Below are positions 11,891 to 23,545 of a DNA stretch of 64,000 nt, one piece after another. The stretch lies in contig CM068372.1 in assembly GCA_034769895.1 (NCBI GenBank), positions 377,618,910-377,682,909 of the forward strand, read 5' to 3'. The notes beneath the pieces were generated by a model. The model saw nothing but the letters and a program-made list of their open reading frames with translations, was not told the origin of the DNA and ran no database searches. A program made the position numbers and the translations under genes. This DNA comes from Magicicada septendecula (taxonomy: Eukaryota; Arthropoda; Insecta; Hemiptera; Cicadidae). Numbering within the stretch: position 1 is the stretch's first letter; each line of letters opens with the position of its first letter.

Positions 11891-13424
11891 ATGGAGAAGA
11901 AAGTGCGTAAACAAAATTCCATATCATTAAAAATGAAAATTCAACTCCTTCAAGCTGTTAACGAGGGTATTCTATCTAAAACAGAGATCTGTAAAAAATT
12001 CGGTATACCAAACTCGACGTTATCTACAATAATAAAAAACAGAGATAAAATTTTAGAGCTGTATGAGTCGAGCAAGTTTGAACCAGATAGAAAACGTTTC
12101 CGTAAGGCTAACCACGAAAACTTGGAAGCTGCTCTTCTTGTCTGGTTTAAGCAAGCGAGACACAAGATGCTCCTATTTCTGGACCACTGCTAATGGAGAA
12201 AGCAAACGTTTTTGCTGAAGAGATGAACTTGGATTTCACTGCAAGTAGTGGTTGGCTAGAAAGATTCAAAAAACGTAACGGTATAACGTACAAAAACATC
12301 TGTGGCGAGTCAAGAGAGGTATCACAAGAAATGACATCATCTTGGTTACAATCTACGCTACCTGCAATTTTAAAAGACTACCCACAAAAAGATATTTTTA
12401 ATGGGGTTGAAACAAGACTATTTTTCGGTTGCATGCCAGATAAAACACTTTCATTTAAAGGTGAACAATGCACTGGCGGTAAAAAGTCCAAAGAGAGAGT
12501 GACAGTGATGGTAGACTGCAATGCTGATGGGTCAGAAAAACTTCCGTTACTTGTTATAGGTAAAAGTTTAAAGCCTCACTGTTTTAAAAATGTTAAAAAG
12601 TTACCAGTAGAATATACAGGTAACAAACGAGCGTGGATGATGTCTACAATATTTACCGAATGGTTAGTTTCGTTAGAAAAACATTTCGCTTCTCAGAAGA
12701 GAAAAGTTGTGTTAATTGTTGATAACTGTCCTGCCGACTCGAGTGACGTAGAACTGACAGCAGTTAAACTTATTTTTCTACCACCGAATACGACTAGTGT
12801 CCTACAACCTTGCGATCAAGGGATTATTCAGAATTTAAAATTCCAGTATAGAAATTACTTCTGCGGAAATACTTGCCCGCTATAGAGGCGAAAAACAATT
12901 TCTGTATAAATTTCCTGGACGCTTGTAATTTGTTGCGAACAGCATGGAACCTCGTGACACCTAAAACTATCGAAAATTGTTTCACCCATGCTCGATTCAT
13001 TTTGAATTCAGAGATTAAACAAACCGAATGCGAAGAAAGTGAAATTGGGCCTACCCTGTCTGAAATGTTTAATCGCATATCATCAGCATTAAATGTTTCA
13101 GTTTCTCTAAATGAGTACATGTCTGTCGACGAGAACATAACTACAGCTCCCGTATTAACAGACAGTGATATAGTAGAAATAGTGCAAGCTGAAAACTGTG
13201 AAAATGATGAGAGTGCCGACGAACTTGACATGGAAAATGATATGACAGGAGTTCCTACAGCTACCGATATGCTTTCGTTGCTGAGATGTGTTCGTCAATT
13301 TTTAGAAGCCAACTCAGAAGGTGAAATGTTTGAGCACGTCAATAAACTAGAACAATTTATTGAAAATCAAGTAGTGCAGAATTCTGTACAAAAGAAAATA
13401 ACGGACTATTTTAAAAAGAATTGA
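11891..13424 (+). pseudogene. Tigger-type (pogo) transposase, two frameshifts
   Basis: Three overlapping frames together cover a full-length TIGD/Tigger-like protein of about 500 residues. 11891-12193: N-terminal CENP-B-type helix-turn-helix (NSISLKMKIQLLQAVNEG, then KFGIPNSTLSTIIKNRDKI). 12193-12885: second DNA-binding domain (FTASSGWLERFKKRNGI), then the DDE/DDD catalytic core with Asp in CNADGSEKLPLLVIGKS, Asp in VLIVDNCPADS and Asp in LQPCDQGII. 12873-13424: C-terminal part ending KKITDYFKKN. A one-base change near 12163 and another near 12850 break the frame, and no other stops interrupt it. It would bind the TTAACACGAA repeats and excise the element. Few disablements suggest a fairly young loss of function. 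Confidence 0.9.
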
Positions 13425-13469
13425 ACATTGTCACTACAATAACTTTATATTTTAAGAAAAATTAATTAC

Positions 13470-15813
13470 TGTATAACAGTCCAGGAGGATAAATAAAACG
13501 TTCATATTGTAATGGTACATATAACACAACCAACACCAACGTACCACAAATGAGTTGAAAGCCACTACAAATAAGAATACCTACAAGGTTGAACATACAA
13601 TCATAGATAAAGGAAGTATCATAAGTCAAAATAGGTGGATAAAATGAAGAATGAATTACCAGTAAATGTACAGCTGAAGAAAATAAAACAGGACTAACGA
13701 CGAGACGACATACATAATTACCCAATAGATCAAATAGTGAGAAGGAAACCAGTGACAACAACACCAAGAAGAAACTTATTAAGAGTGAGGAAGGAATCAG
13801 TGCAGAGAAGAAGAAAACATATCCAGGTCAAACACCAAAAGGGAGATAATATCAATTATAATGAATTAACATATGCCAATAAAAGTATTGTTATCGAAGA
13901 AGAAAGTATAAATGGAATAAACAACATGATTTAAATCCCTAAGCTGTAAAATTGACACTGACCTAAACTTATTAAGTAAATACCTTCCTTGACAATGTAA
14001 TACAAACAGTACTCAATAAGAGTTAATTATTGAACACAGAAATTAATAAAGAGAATGAATAACAGTACGATAATTTCATAGCTAAATGATGTGTAACCAT
14101 GACAAAAGGACTATGTCCAAAACACTAATGACAGATTGTCAAGTGGAATTGAAATTGTAAATAACCACTAGTTACCAATAATAAAGACTGTAAAAATAAA
14201 CAAATTGAAATCTAATAATAAACAATAAATATACATAAAGTTAAATAAATCAGATGCAAATGTAGAAATTCAAAACTGACAACAGATCATTGTTGAATAC
14301 TTAGATTATAACATAACCTAATCTGGCCAACTAGTTTTCAATAAAACTATAGAAAAATAAGGCTAAAGCAATGTTGAACTAAAATGTGTTATGGTGTGAC
14401 ATAAATAGATAATATAAGGAACATTTATTGTGCAACAGATAATGTAATAAGGAAATATAAAGGCTGAATTGATGTAATTTAATATAACTATATGCCTGAC
14501 ATAGAATGGTTGCATGAGACAACAAAATTATCTTGTAAACTTGTCATAACAGAGTAGGAACTCAACTAATAACATTGAATAAGGCAGAATAACGTTTAAA
14601 TAAGTAAACTCAAGGATACTAAACCACCACCTGAATACTCATAATAACACAAATAATAAGTAAACCATAGCGACAGCTAGATGCAAGTAATCATGGTAAA
14701 TTCAAAACAAAGCAATTATCATTGTAAATGCAGAATTAACTACTGCACAATACTAACAGTGTTATCAGAACACTGATAAGAGATATTAAAACAATAATGA
14801 GAATAATTTGAAAGAATTACAACTCATGTAAAAATGTAACTTTCAAGACTATAGTAAACTCACCTAACAGACTATAGTTAAGGTAATAAAACCAAATGAT
14901 AAAGAAAAAGGACACTAGCAGAAGTGATAATGACCAATGCATTATGCATAGGCCATAATAAAATGCTATTATCAACTACTATTATTATAATATTATTGAT
15001 AAACAAAATATGTGACAATAAGCCTATGATTTGAACCTAGGAAAATGTATATTTTGTAATTATTAGTACATGACTAGAAGTGTAAAGTGCATAATACTGT
15101 AACAATATGTTATCACCATGAAAACATGGGATAAAAACCAATGTATTTAAGGTATTAAGTAACTTAAGAAGTATTATGAATTTATACCAAGTGCGGTTTT
15201 ATCAACCCCAAATCAGAACTATATGATGAGGGCATGCAAATTACTCGTAATCAAAAGATAGAAACGATGGGAGTGATAAAAATATTGTCAGTGTAATTAT
15301 AGATAAGATATTTGACTTATAAGAAAAAATTAGAAAGTGACAAGCCCTTGCGCTTGGGTATGTGACCAGTAAATCATAATCTTGAACCCAGCTACTGACG
15401 CTATGTTAAGCGTCTATTTTGATGAACCTCACCGAGAGTACACGACATAAAGACAATTATCCAATCAGAGCTCATTAAAAAATACGAAGTGTCGGATCCC
15501 GACCAGGTAACAAGAGCCAGTTCATCATCAACATTCGAGAGATACTCCACGTTAGCGAAGAGCGGCTATCACAATGTGGGTTTGACAGCCGACAGCTGTT
15601 AATACACAGGCTAACCTCGAAACTTTGAGTTGAGGTTAGGTCGAACCGAGAAGACAGTGAAGTCTATTTTTAAGTGTTCTATAACAGAGTTCATGCGTAT
15701 AGGCAGTGTGTGATGTGCATTTATGAAAATTAATTAAAATATTAATTAATTATTAAAAGTTAAAAAAGTGTTAATTCTTCGAATCAACAGAATACGCAAG
15801 TATCAGTGCAAAT
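13470..15813 (+). mobile_element. Candidate long A-rich LTR (F), left part
   Basis: Begins TGTATAACAGTCC, 45 bp after the transposase stop, and resembles the starts of LTRs E (TGTAGCATAACAG) and D. It is A-rich and non-coding for over 2 kb, with a GC-richer promoter-like part near 15350-15700. It continues after element A (25779-~27150). This would explain the excess length of the Tigger copy. No convincing right end or target duplication was found, so it may instead be Tigger 3' sequence. Confidence 0.4.
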
Positions 15814-16744
15814 TGTAACGGTACAAACCGATGGGGATTTGTACATTGAATCTTTTCAATTTTATTTAACCAAGTATATGTTGTGAACCAACTATAGCGC
15901 CAAGACTGTCGCGGCCCGGCACAGGAATGCGAAGTTAGCAACTAGGGTGCGATTTCACACACAAGAGCACGCACCGTCGGCCAACGTTCCCACAAAAACG
16001 GCACGTTCGAATAAATACCTTAGCGCTGTGTGCGCAGAGAACAGCATCTGTCTGACTACAGCGAGAGAACCGCGCGGTTCAGTGTAGAGGCTCGCGAGCC
16101 AATCTTTATTAAAACTTTAAAAAATATTTATTAAATATAGTAAAAAGTGTAAGAAGGAGTGCAAACTATAATTAAAATGTAGTACGGTGTAAACTACGAA
16201 CAGTGAGAAAAATTAGAGTCAGTGAAAACATATTTTGGAACCAATGTGAACAAAAAAACTGGACTGAGTTCGACACGTGCCTGAGGCGACCACAGGAAAG
16301 TAAAAACATTCTATAAATCAACAATTGCTATTAATAAAAAAAATAAATAAATAAAATAATAACTAAAAAGAAATCAAAAATGAAGAGATCTCTTAATTGA
16401 AAAAGGGGGGTAAAATGTGTGAAAGTGAGAGTGAGCAAATACTGGGTTGTCATATAAAATAAGAGAAATATTTTGTTTAATTATAATAAGTAAATATATT
16501 ACTTTTTCTTTGTTATGTAAGAATCAGTAAAGAAATTTAAAAAAGAAAAAAGAGTATACAAAGAACTGTTAAATAAAACTGAGATAGTTAAACATCCTAT
16601 GAGAGAGTAATTATTACAAAGTAACCCTAAATCACTTATAGGTACGAGTTCACATGAAGACTCTGAGACCCGATAAAAGGTAAGGGACTTGTGTATGTAT
16701 ATTATTTATTAAATATTATTTTATACTAAATCTGTAAGTTCTCA
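15814..16744 (+). mobile_element. 5' LTR of element A
   Basis: 931 bp, TGTAACGGTACAAACC ... GTAAGTTCTCA. It matches 23546-24009 plus 25305-25774. A GC-rich core-promoter-like region (TCGCGGCCCGGCAC, then GCGCGGTTCAG) lies about 90-270 bp in. Confidence 0.92.
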
Positions 16745-16745
16745 A

Positions 16746-16763
16746 TGGCGCCTGAACAGGGAC
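16746..16763 (+). other. Primer binding site of element A (tRNA-Lys3 type)
   Basis: TGGCGCCTGAACAGGGAC begins two bases after the 5' LTR. It differs at one position from the site known to pair with the 3' end of tRNA-Lys3. Confidence 0.85.
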
Positions 16764-16978
16764 AGTTTGTACAAATTCACAGTTTGTACAAACCACGTCT
16801 ACTCGTAAATAAGTGATTTACAGGTTAAGGTGTATTACGTATATATTTACGTTGAATAATGTTATATTTTGGTAGCGTTGGTGTGTTTACTTTTACTTTG
16901 ATAACGATTGTGTTAAGGATAATAGTGGGTTTTTTTATATATAATCGTTGGTTAAAATATAAATAAATTTTGTTTAAC

Positions 16979-17367
16979 ATGACACAAGTAAACGAAATAG
17001 ATTTTGTGTGGGATGAATGGGAAGGCGAATTCAGAGGGATTGTGGATAGAATGATGGACGATGAGTGGGGTAATTTGGACGATAATTTGAGACGGATGGA
17101 AGAACAAGAAGAACAAGTGTAGTGGTGGTAGGAAATGGTAGAGAGACAGACAAAGTTAACAAGAATAAAGTCGATCAGGTGGCAAATAATGAGGTAAGTA
17201 ACGATGATGTGAGTGAATCTGATGAGATGCAGAGGATGAATTTGTTGCAAATGATTAAGAAAGGTTTGGAGGAATATAAGGAACTGATGAATAAGGGTTT
17301 TGATATGATGAATAAACATTTTGATGAGTTACATACAAAAATGAATAAACAAGACGAGAAGTGGTAA
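16979..17367 (+). pseudogene. gag-like leader frames of element A
   Basis: An ATG frame 16979-17122 (47 codons, MTQVNEIDFVWDEWEGEF, acidic, ending EEQEEQV) is followed in another frame by 17122-17367, whose end (MNLLQMIKKGLEEYKELMNK) is a charged amphipathic helix like the start of the element D gag. The change of frame suggests a broken gag. No zinc knuckle or capsid motif was recognised. Confidence 0.45.
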
Positions 17368-17430
17368 GGAAATAGATATCGATTAAAGGAGAATACAGAA
17401 GGTGAATCAAAACAGGTAAGTGGTAGAAAT

Positions 17431-18333
17431 ATGGTTAATTATAATGATGAGAGTGTAGGGGTGGTAGAAAATGGTACAGATATAGGTAAGTGCAAAATAA
17501 AAGAAAATAATGGAAATATAAGTGTTCATAGTAATGGTGTTAGTTTAAATGCAAAACAGGTGGCGGTAGACAAGGTGAGTAATAACGATAATTCTAATAA
17601 GGAGTTAACAAGTAATAGCGGTAAAATAGTTGAAAACAAGCTACTTAAGAGTAGTGAAACAGTGAAATCAAATAGTGATGAAGATTTTGTTGAAGTCGAA
17701 TTTAATAACGAAGTGTTAGCGAGTGTTGATGAAATGGGGAGTGTGTGTGAAGAGAGGTTAGGTGGGCAAAGGGCAGATTTTCCCCAAGTATATTGTGAAA
17801 TGGAATTTTCACAAGTGTTTTATGAGGACAGAGTTTCCTCCGGAGGTTGTGTGGGAGACATGGTGTCTCAAAATGGTCCCCTAGTTTTTTGTGGTTTACC
17901 TGGTAAAGCCAGGAGGTGTAATAAGGATTTTGTTGTGCCCTTTGCATATAGTGAAGTAGTTCAGGGGGGTTGTGACAGGTGTTATGATGATGAGAGATAT
18001 TTTGAGAGAGAGAGAAAGATAGAGATATTCACGTTAAGTAGAAGTTATAAAGAGTTGATAGAAAGGTTAGAATTGAAGAAAATAGACGATGTTGTCGACT
18101 TACCTTGTGAAATAAAGATGGATGATTATTTTGATTATACCGTTGTAGATGATAGACACTTACCTTATGATATGATGGATATAGTGGAGGAATATGATAA
18201 TATCACTTACCTTATGTTGACCAAAAATACTGAAGGAGATAGAACGAAAATTACCAAGGTAAACGGGTTTTATGAATTAATGGGAGACAATAATGTCCAA
18301 TACTATACTGATATAACTAATGATAATGGTCAT

Positions 18334-18367
<34 letters not shown>

Positions 18368-18408
18368 TAATGAGTGTGAGTAAAGACGATAAGTGTTATA
18401 TAAACTAA
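17431..18408 (+). CDS. 325-codon frame of element A, function unknown
   Basis: Starts MVNYNDESVGVVENG and ends in an Asn run (an AAT trinucleotide repeat at ~18340-18365) followed by VMSVSKDDKCYIN. It is hydrophilic and acidic with many Asn, Asp, Glu and Ser, and has Cys-containing stretches (RRCNKDF, GGCDRCYDDERYF) that do not form a standard zinc knuckle. No membrane segment. From its position after the leader it may be the rest of a gag-type protein. The stop falls where sequence related to the MITE at 62924 begins, so the C terminus may be truncated. No known family recognised. Confidence 0.5.
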
Positions 18409-18410
18409 AT

Positions 18411-18530
18411 ATCACTATAGTATTGACGACTCGGAACACTAAGTTTTTTATAAGTAAAAACGTAAAGTTTTACCTTACAGCCTAAACCGGCTTTCACCTA
18501 TAGAAGGCTTCATCAGAGCCTGTTATATAA
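18411..18530 (+). mobile_element. Fragment of the 359-bp MITE family
   Basis: GACTCGGAACACTAAG, GTAAAGTTTTACCTTA and AGCCTAAACCGGC match one arm of the element at 62924-63282 and continue a little past its TIR. The opposite arm is absent. Confidence 0.7.
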
Positions 18531-19953
18531 AAGTAAGGCTAATCTGCGACGATGGGGGTTAGAAACAGTGAATGAACATTTTATTATTTTAGTTTATGGT
18601 GATGACCTTAACTTATGAAATGAGGTGTGGTAAACAGAAAAATAATGACAAAAAATTGTAAATAAATTTATAGTGAAATTAATTGTGTGTGTTGTAAAAT
18701 GTATTTTAGGTAAACAATGTGTGTATGTAGTAGAAATTGATTTTAATAATAATAATATTTTATCAGAGTAAATAAATAATGAGAGTTTGCAATAAATGAA
18801 TTGTGATTGTTTTGGAAGAAGGTAATTAAAATAATTTGTGTTTTAAATAATTGATTGAATTAAAATAAATACCATTTAAATAAATGTAAAATGTGTTTAG
18901 TTGCGGAGTCATATGATTGTTATGTTTCAGAAGGTACATATGGTTGTACGTGATATTTGTGGTAATGAATGTTTATAATTTTGTGTCTATGACAGGAATC
19001 ATGTGTTTATTCAATTGAGTGATGTAATGTAAGTATGAAGTTTATAATGCAATTTATATAAAGTAAAATGTTTAATGTTTGAATAATAAATGTCAAATGT
19101 GTCAAAGGTTTAAATTAATGATGAAATTAATTTGAGGTGGATATGAATTTTCTAGTGTAGTTTTCAATGGTTAACTTAATGCAAAATGTTGTAAAAGATA
19201 GAGTTTGGGTGATGATAATTATTTCAATAAGGCATTGGGTCAGTCAGAGTTAACTTAAATGGGTATTAGACAAAATACGATTTTTGGAAGAAAAGTAATA
19301 CAGAACCGGGTTGATAGTAGGGACACAGTAGTGGGAGTGCATATACGTAGAGAAAGTGAGAGTAATGTAGTTGGAGAGTAAATAGATGATGGTGAAATTT
19401 TGTAGTGAGGGTGGAGGTGTCAGGAGTCCTCAACGCAAGGCGTTGTGGCAGGAGGTGAATAGTTTTAAATGGGGTTTGGCGGAGTTACCTGGGAAAGGGC
19501 CAGGAACTAATAAGGGAATGAGTATACGGGAAGGGAACACACATCCTAGGTACAAAGAGGGTATCAGGTATTTGGTATGTAAGAGGAGAATGATTTAAGT
19601 GGAGTTAAATATTTTGAGAGATTGGTGTCGCCCTATGTAAGTCTGTTAGGGGTTGTTAGAAGGAAGAAGTGGGGTAAGGTTATATTTTAATGCCCATTCG
19701 ATAAACTAGATCATGGTGGATAACTGAAAATCACCCAAACTAATTAGGGATGAAAACGTTAAACAGAAATTCATAGTGTAAATGTAATAATAAATGAAAC
19801 GTGATGTAAAATGAATGTTGATAAAAATTTGAATTTTTGGGGAATCTAATTGTAGTAAATGATAACTAATTAAAGGTTGATATAAGAAGAGTTAATAGGA
19901 TGTTCAAGTTGTAATGTTAATAATTTTCTATACAAATTATTTAAATGTGAAAT

Positions 19954-21552
19954 TGTAACGTTCCGGGCTACGTTACAAATCCAGGGAACCCGTGATAATT
20001 GCCGCTAGCCAATTATACAGGCTGCCTACGTTGTAACAAACTGAAAATCAACTCAAACATTAAACAATTATATTTACTCTAATTATTAGGACACAAGGGA
20101 AGGTATTTTCACTGATTTATGCACTCACTTCAATCTGTAATAAGATGACATCTCTTTATTAACAAATTATATATATAGATCCCATTACATAAAAATTTAT
20201 ACTGAAATATTTAAAAAGGGTTTTCTGTCAAACAAGGGATCATATTGATCATGTAATTTACCTCAGATCTGAGTCTCTTTAAATCTAGTAAAGACATCTG
20301 AAATTTACTTTGCTTATCAAGGAGCTTGCATGATTACATGAACAATTTGAAGAATGGTATTATTTAGTTAAGGGATTATAACTTATATTTCAAGATTAAT
20401 GTTACAACGTATGATTTTAGAAATTACTGTTTACATTTCTTTTTGTTTTACTTAATGCTTAGAGAAGATTATTGTCTCTGAAAAGTCTCTGGCATGTATG
20501 AAATGTTATATTTTAAATGTACATAATTCTCGGTAGGCAAGCCACCGAGTCACCTCTCAAATAAGCCTTTGTTGTCCTTGTCCTGGGGTTTGAATCTTCG
20601 GAACTCTGGTAGTCGGGGTAGTCATCTGAGTCGTGTTTCCGGTGAAAGTCTTCTAGGTGTATTAATGAGGAGATGGATGTTATGCTGCGTGAAGTCGGGT
20701 TGATCCTCGGCGGTTCTGGTAAGTGTTGTATAGGTGGTAGTCGTCCGTATATGCAGTTGAGCACGTCATATGTTCACTGGTAGAGTAGTACTGGAGTTTG
20801 CATCTTCTTCTTTTTACATTACTATCTGAATTACATCACTCGAACAATATTCGAGAGATCGTCTTTTAATTAACTTGAGACATCACCTTACATACGAGTC
20901 CTTTTTATTTTACATTAGCACATTTCTTTAACGAATTCCTCACTACATCTTATATATAATTAGAACTAGCTCTCCACGTTTTTGGTGGTAGCTAACACTC
21001 ATTTAAAAATTTAAAACAAACATTTTTTGAAGAGCCCTCGCTTGGAGGTGTTTACAGTCTGAACGCCGCATGGTAAGTCTTGCATTGCTACGACAGGTAG
21101 ATTGCAACGAAGCGGAGTGAGTACTCCGCCATAATATAGTTCCAACTTTTTATTAAATATACATTCTTATAGTAAGACAAAACAAATTATCTAGACTTAT
21201 TTAGTTTACAGGGATTATTATAACTACTTCTTGTGACTTCAAATTATTAATTATTTACATTACGATTGTCAGATATTTCTAAGTTACAGACGGTTCGCTA
21301 TGCACGTTGTGTCCGGAATTAAGCAGGCCAACGCATGATAATTTACTAAAGGATTAACTGCATTATTTTTAACTTTTTACATTTCGATTTTTTTTATTAC
21401 TTATTTAGTTAGATTTTCTTAATTTAATTCTCATAACTATTCTGAGTTAGTTCAGGGGAATTTGGTTTAATCGTGCGATTTAAAATACTTACTTTCTTTC
21501 GTTTTCTTTTTTTTTATTATTAATTTTTTTTATTACCATTTAAATCGTCACA
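19954..21552 (+). mobile_element. Solo LTR H inside element A, TSD AAAT
   Basis: 1599 bp, starting TGTAACGTTCCGGGC and ending AAATCGTCACA; TGTAAC and GTCACA are inverted with one mismatch. AAAT flanks at 19950-19953 and 21553-21556. Base use inside (C present at normal levels) contrasts with the C-poor interior of element A on both sides. Orientation is assigned from the TGTAACG start only. Confidence 0.72.
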
Positions 21553-22099
21553 AAATGTTTATTCTAATGTAATAATCGCAATGTTAATTATGAGTGTATA
21601 ATGTTTTATTATTTTATGATGGGTGATTCTGGGGGGTCGTTAGTTGTCAACAGATGAGAAAATAAATTGTGGAATGTGGTGTTGGTAAATGAAGAAGGAC
21701 ATAAGTTTAGCTATAAGTTAGGCTATTGCAGTGGCGGCATGTGTCACTGTAGATAGTAGTAAGTGTTGATGAGTAACATCAAAGCATGTTACCATCATCG
21801 GAGGCCTAAATATGGCGTAAAATACACTGTACAACTTTATATAATATTATATTATATGTGAATTTCAAACGTACAGTGTATAGAAGTGATGAAGTAAAAA
21901 CATGCTAATGAAGATGATTTCCCCGCCTTTTCGGGCGATTACTGTTTCACCAGCACTAATCGTGGTTTTGGACGACAATCAGCTGTGGGCAGAAATTGTA
22001 AAACTGACCATGGTTGGTTGCCTTTGAAAATTGGTGTGAATTTGAAATTAATGGGGGGGGTGACTCAAGGGGAAATCCCCAGAACTATGGAATAGCGGC

Positions 22100-22138
22100 T
22101 ATCACCTTGTTCGCGTGGGAACAAATAAAAAGGTGATA
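22100..22138 (+). other. Strong stem-loop in element A interior
   Basis: TATCACC pairs with GGTGATA, and inside it TTGTTC pairs with GAACAA around a GCGTGG loop, with an A-rich bulge on the 3' side. Role unknown. Confidence 0.6.
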
Positions 22139-23493
22139 GACCCGTCTTAAGGTTGTGACTATGTAATCAGGTATTATGATATATGAATTTTAAAATGTAA
22201 GGCCGAAGCAAGGACAGGAGATGCCAAAATTCCTCCCTAATTTCAGTCCTTGTGGAAGCAACTGGGCGCTACAGTCCAGGGGGGCATAGTGTGTGTGGAA
22301 GGAGAAAACGTTAAAATAAATTATGCTGATGAGCTGATGAGCTAATTAAATGGTCTTATTTTGAGTTAAGAAATATTATGACAATGGAAGATGATTAACG
22401 TTTTCAAGTCGATAATTTGTCCAGAGGTAGTTGATTTAAATATGTTTTGCTCTATATGATAATTTTATAGATGAATTTACTGGTTTTGAAAAGATTAATT
22501 CTGGGAGAGAAGGTGTTTATTATGTTTTATTATGTTGTACTATGTTAGAGTGTAGGAATTATAAACATATGTTATGTATTTTACATTGTATGATTTTGTG
22601 TAGTGTCTAGGGTAAGGTCCTTCACCTGACCATAAGGTATCAGCTGATGACTGGTGTTAGAGATGTAGTATGTTTTGTATAATTGATTTATAGATCAATT
22701 TAATTAAATGATAGAATAATTATTTTTATTAATCGGCAAAATAGCTTTTTTTGGAAATTAATATTATCTTGAAAGAAACAACAACAACAAAAATTGTTTG
22801 CAGTAAGGAATTTTATTTTCAATTCTAATGTTCACTATAGGTAGAGAAGGTGTCAGCTGATTAATGATGTTTATCTTATGTTATCTTTTGTAATCAAGTG
22901 TGGTTATATTTGAATTTATGATAGAAGTAAGTTGTTTATTTTTATATGTTTATTATAATTGTTAGCATTTAGTTAATAAGAATGATAAAGTAAATTCATT
23001 TAAAAGATTTTGGAAATTTTTGGAAAGATTTAAAATTTGCGATGAAATTAATTAATGGAGAGGGATGATGTAAATTAACATCAATGTAAATTTTGATAGT
23101 GGACTTAGGTTTATTTCACTGTTTGAACAAAATTTGAATTCTACTGTTCAGTTAATGTGGAGATAGTGTGTAGTTTGATAATGAACATGTGTATTCACCC
23201 AGTATTTTGCTAACGGCAACCCAGTATGTATGTAAGGGGAGACATATCGGTTGAGGATCTGGTATAGTATAAGGCCAGATTTGGAATTTTATTGGGAATG
23301 TTATAAGGTAAGGTGGTACTGTGGTGAGTGCCTGTCCGATTTTATGGTGTTGGGATCTCGAACAGAGAAGTCCAGTAATATCGGGAAGGTGCAGCCATAG
23401 TTACCGAGCTAGGGGGTAGTTTACCCATGATGTGTTAAGAAATTAAAGGGGGGTTGTTGGCACCATATCCTCACTGATCCTCTTAGGGTTTAG

Positions 23494-23545
23494 CAATGAG
23501 AGTTTTTCTGTTTCGGCAGAAAACCTCTCATTGGGGGGGGGGTAT
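23494..23545 (+). other. Hairpin plus polypurine tract of element A
   Basis: CAATGAGAGTTTTTCTG pairs with CAGAAAACCTCTCATTG (16 of 17 pairs; T against C at pair 10) around a TTTCGG loop. Its last G starts a run of ten or more G, then TAT and the LTR start TGTAACG. The G run is the expected plus-strand primer. The same hairpin with compensating changes precedes the LTR of element B. Confidence 0.88.
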
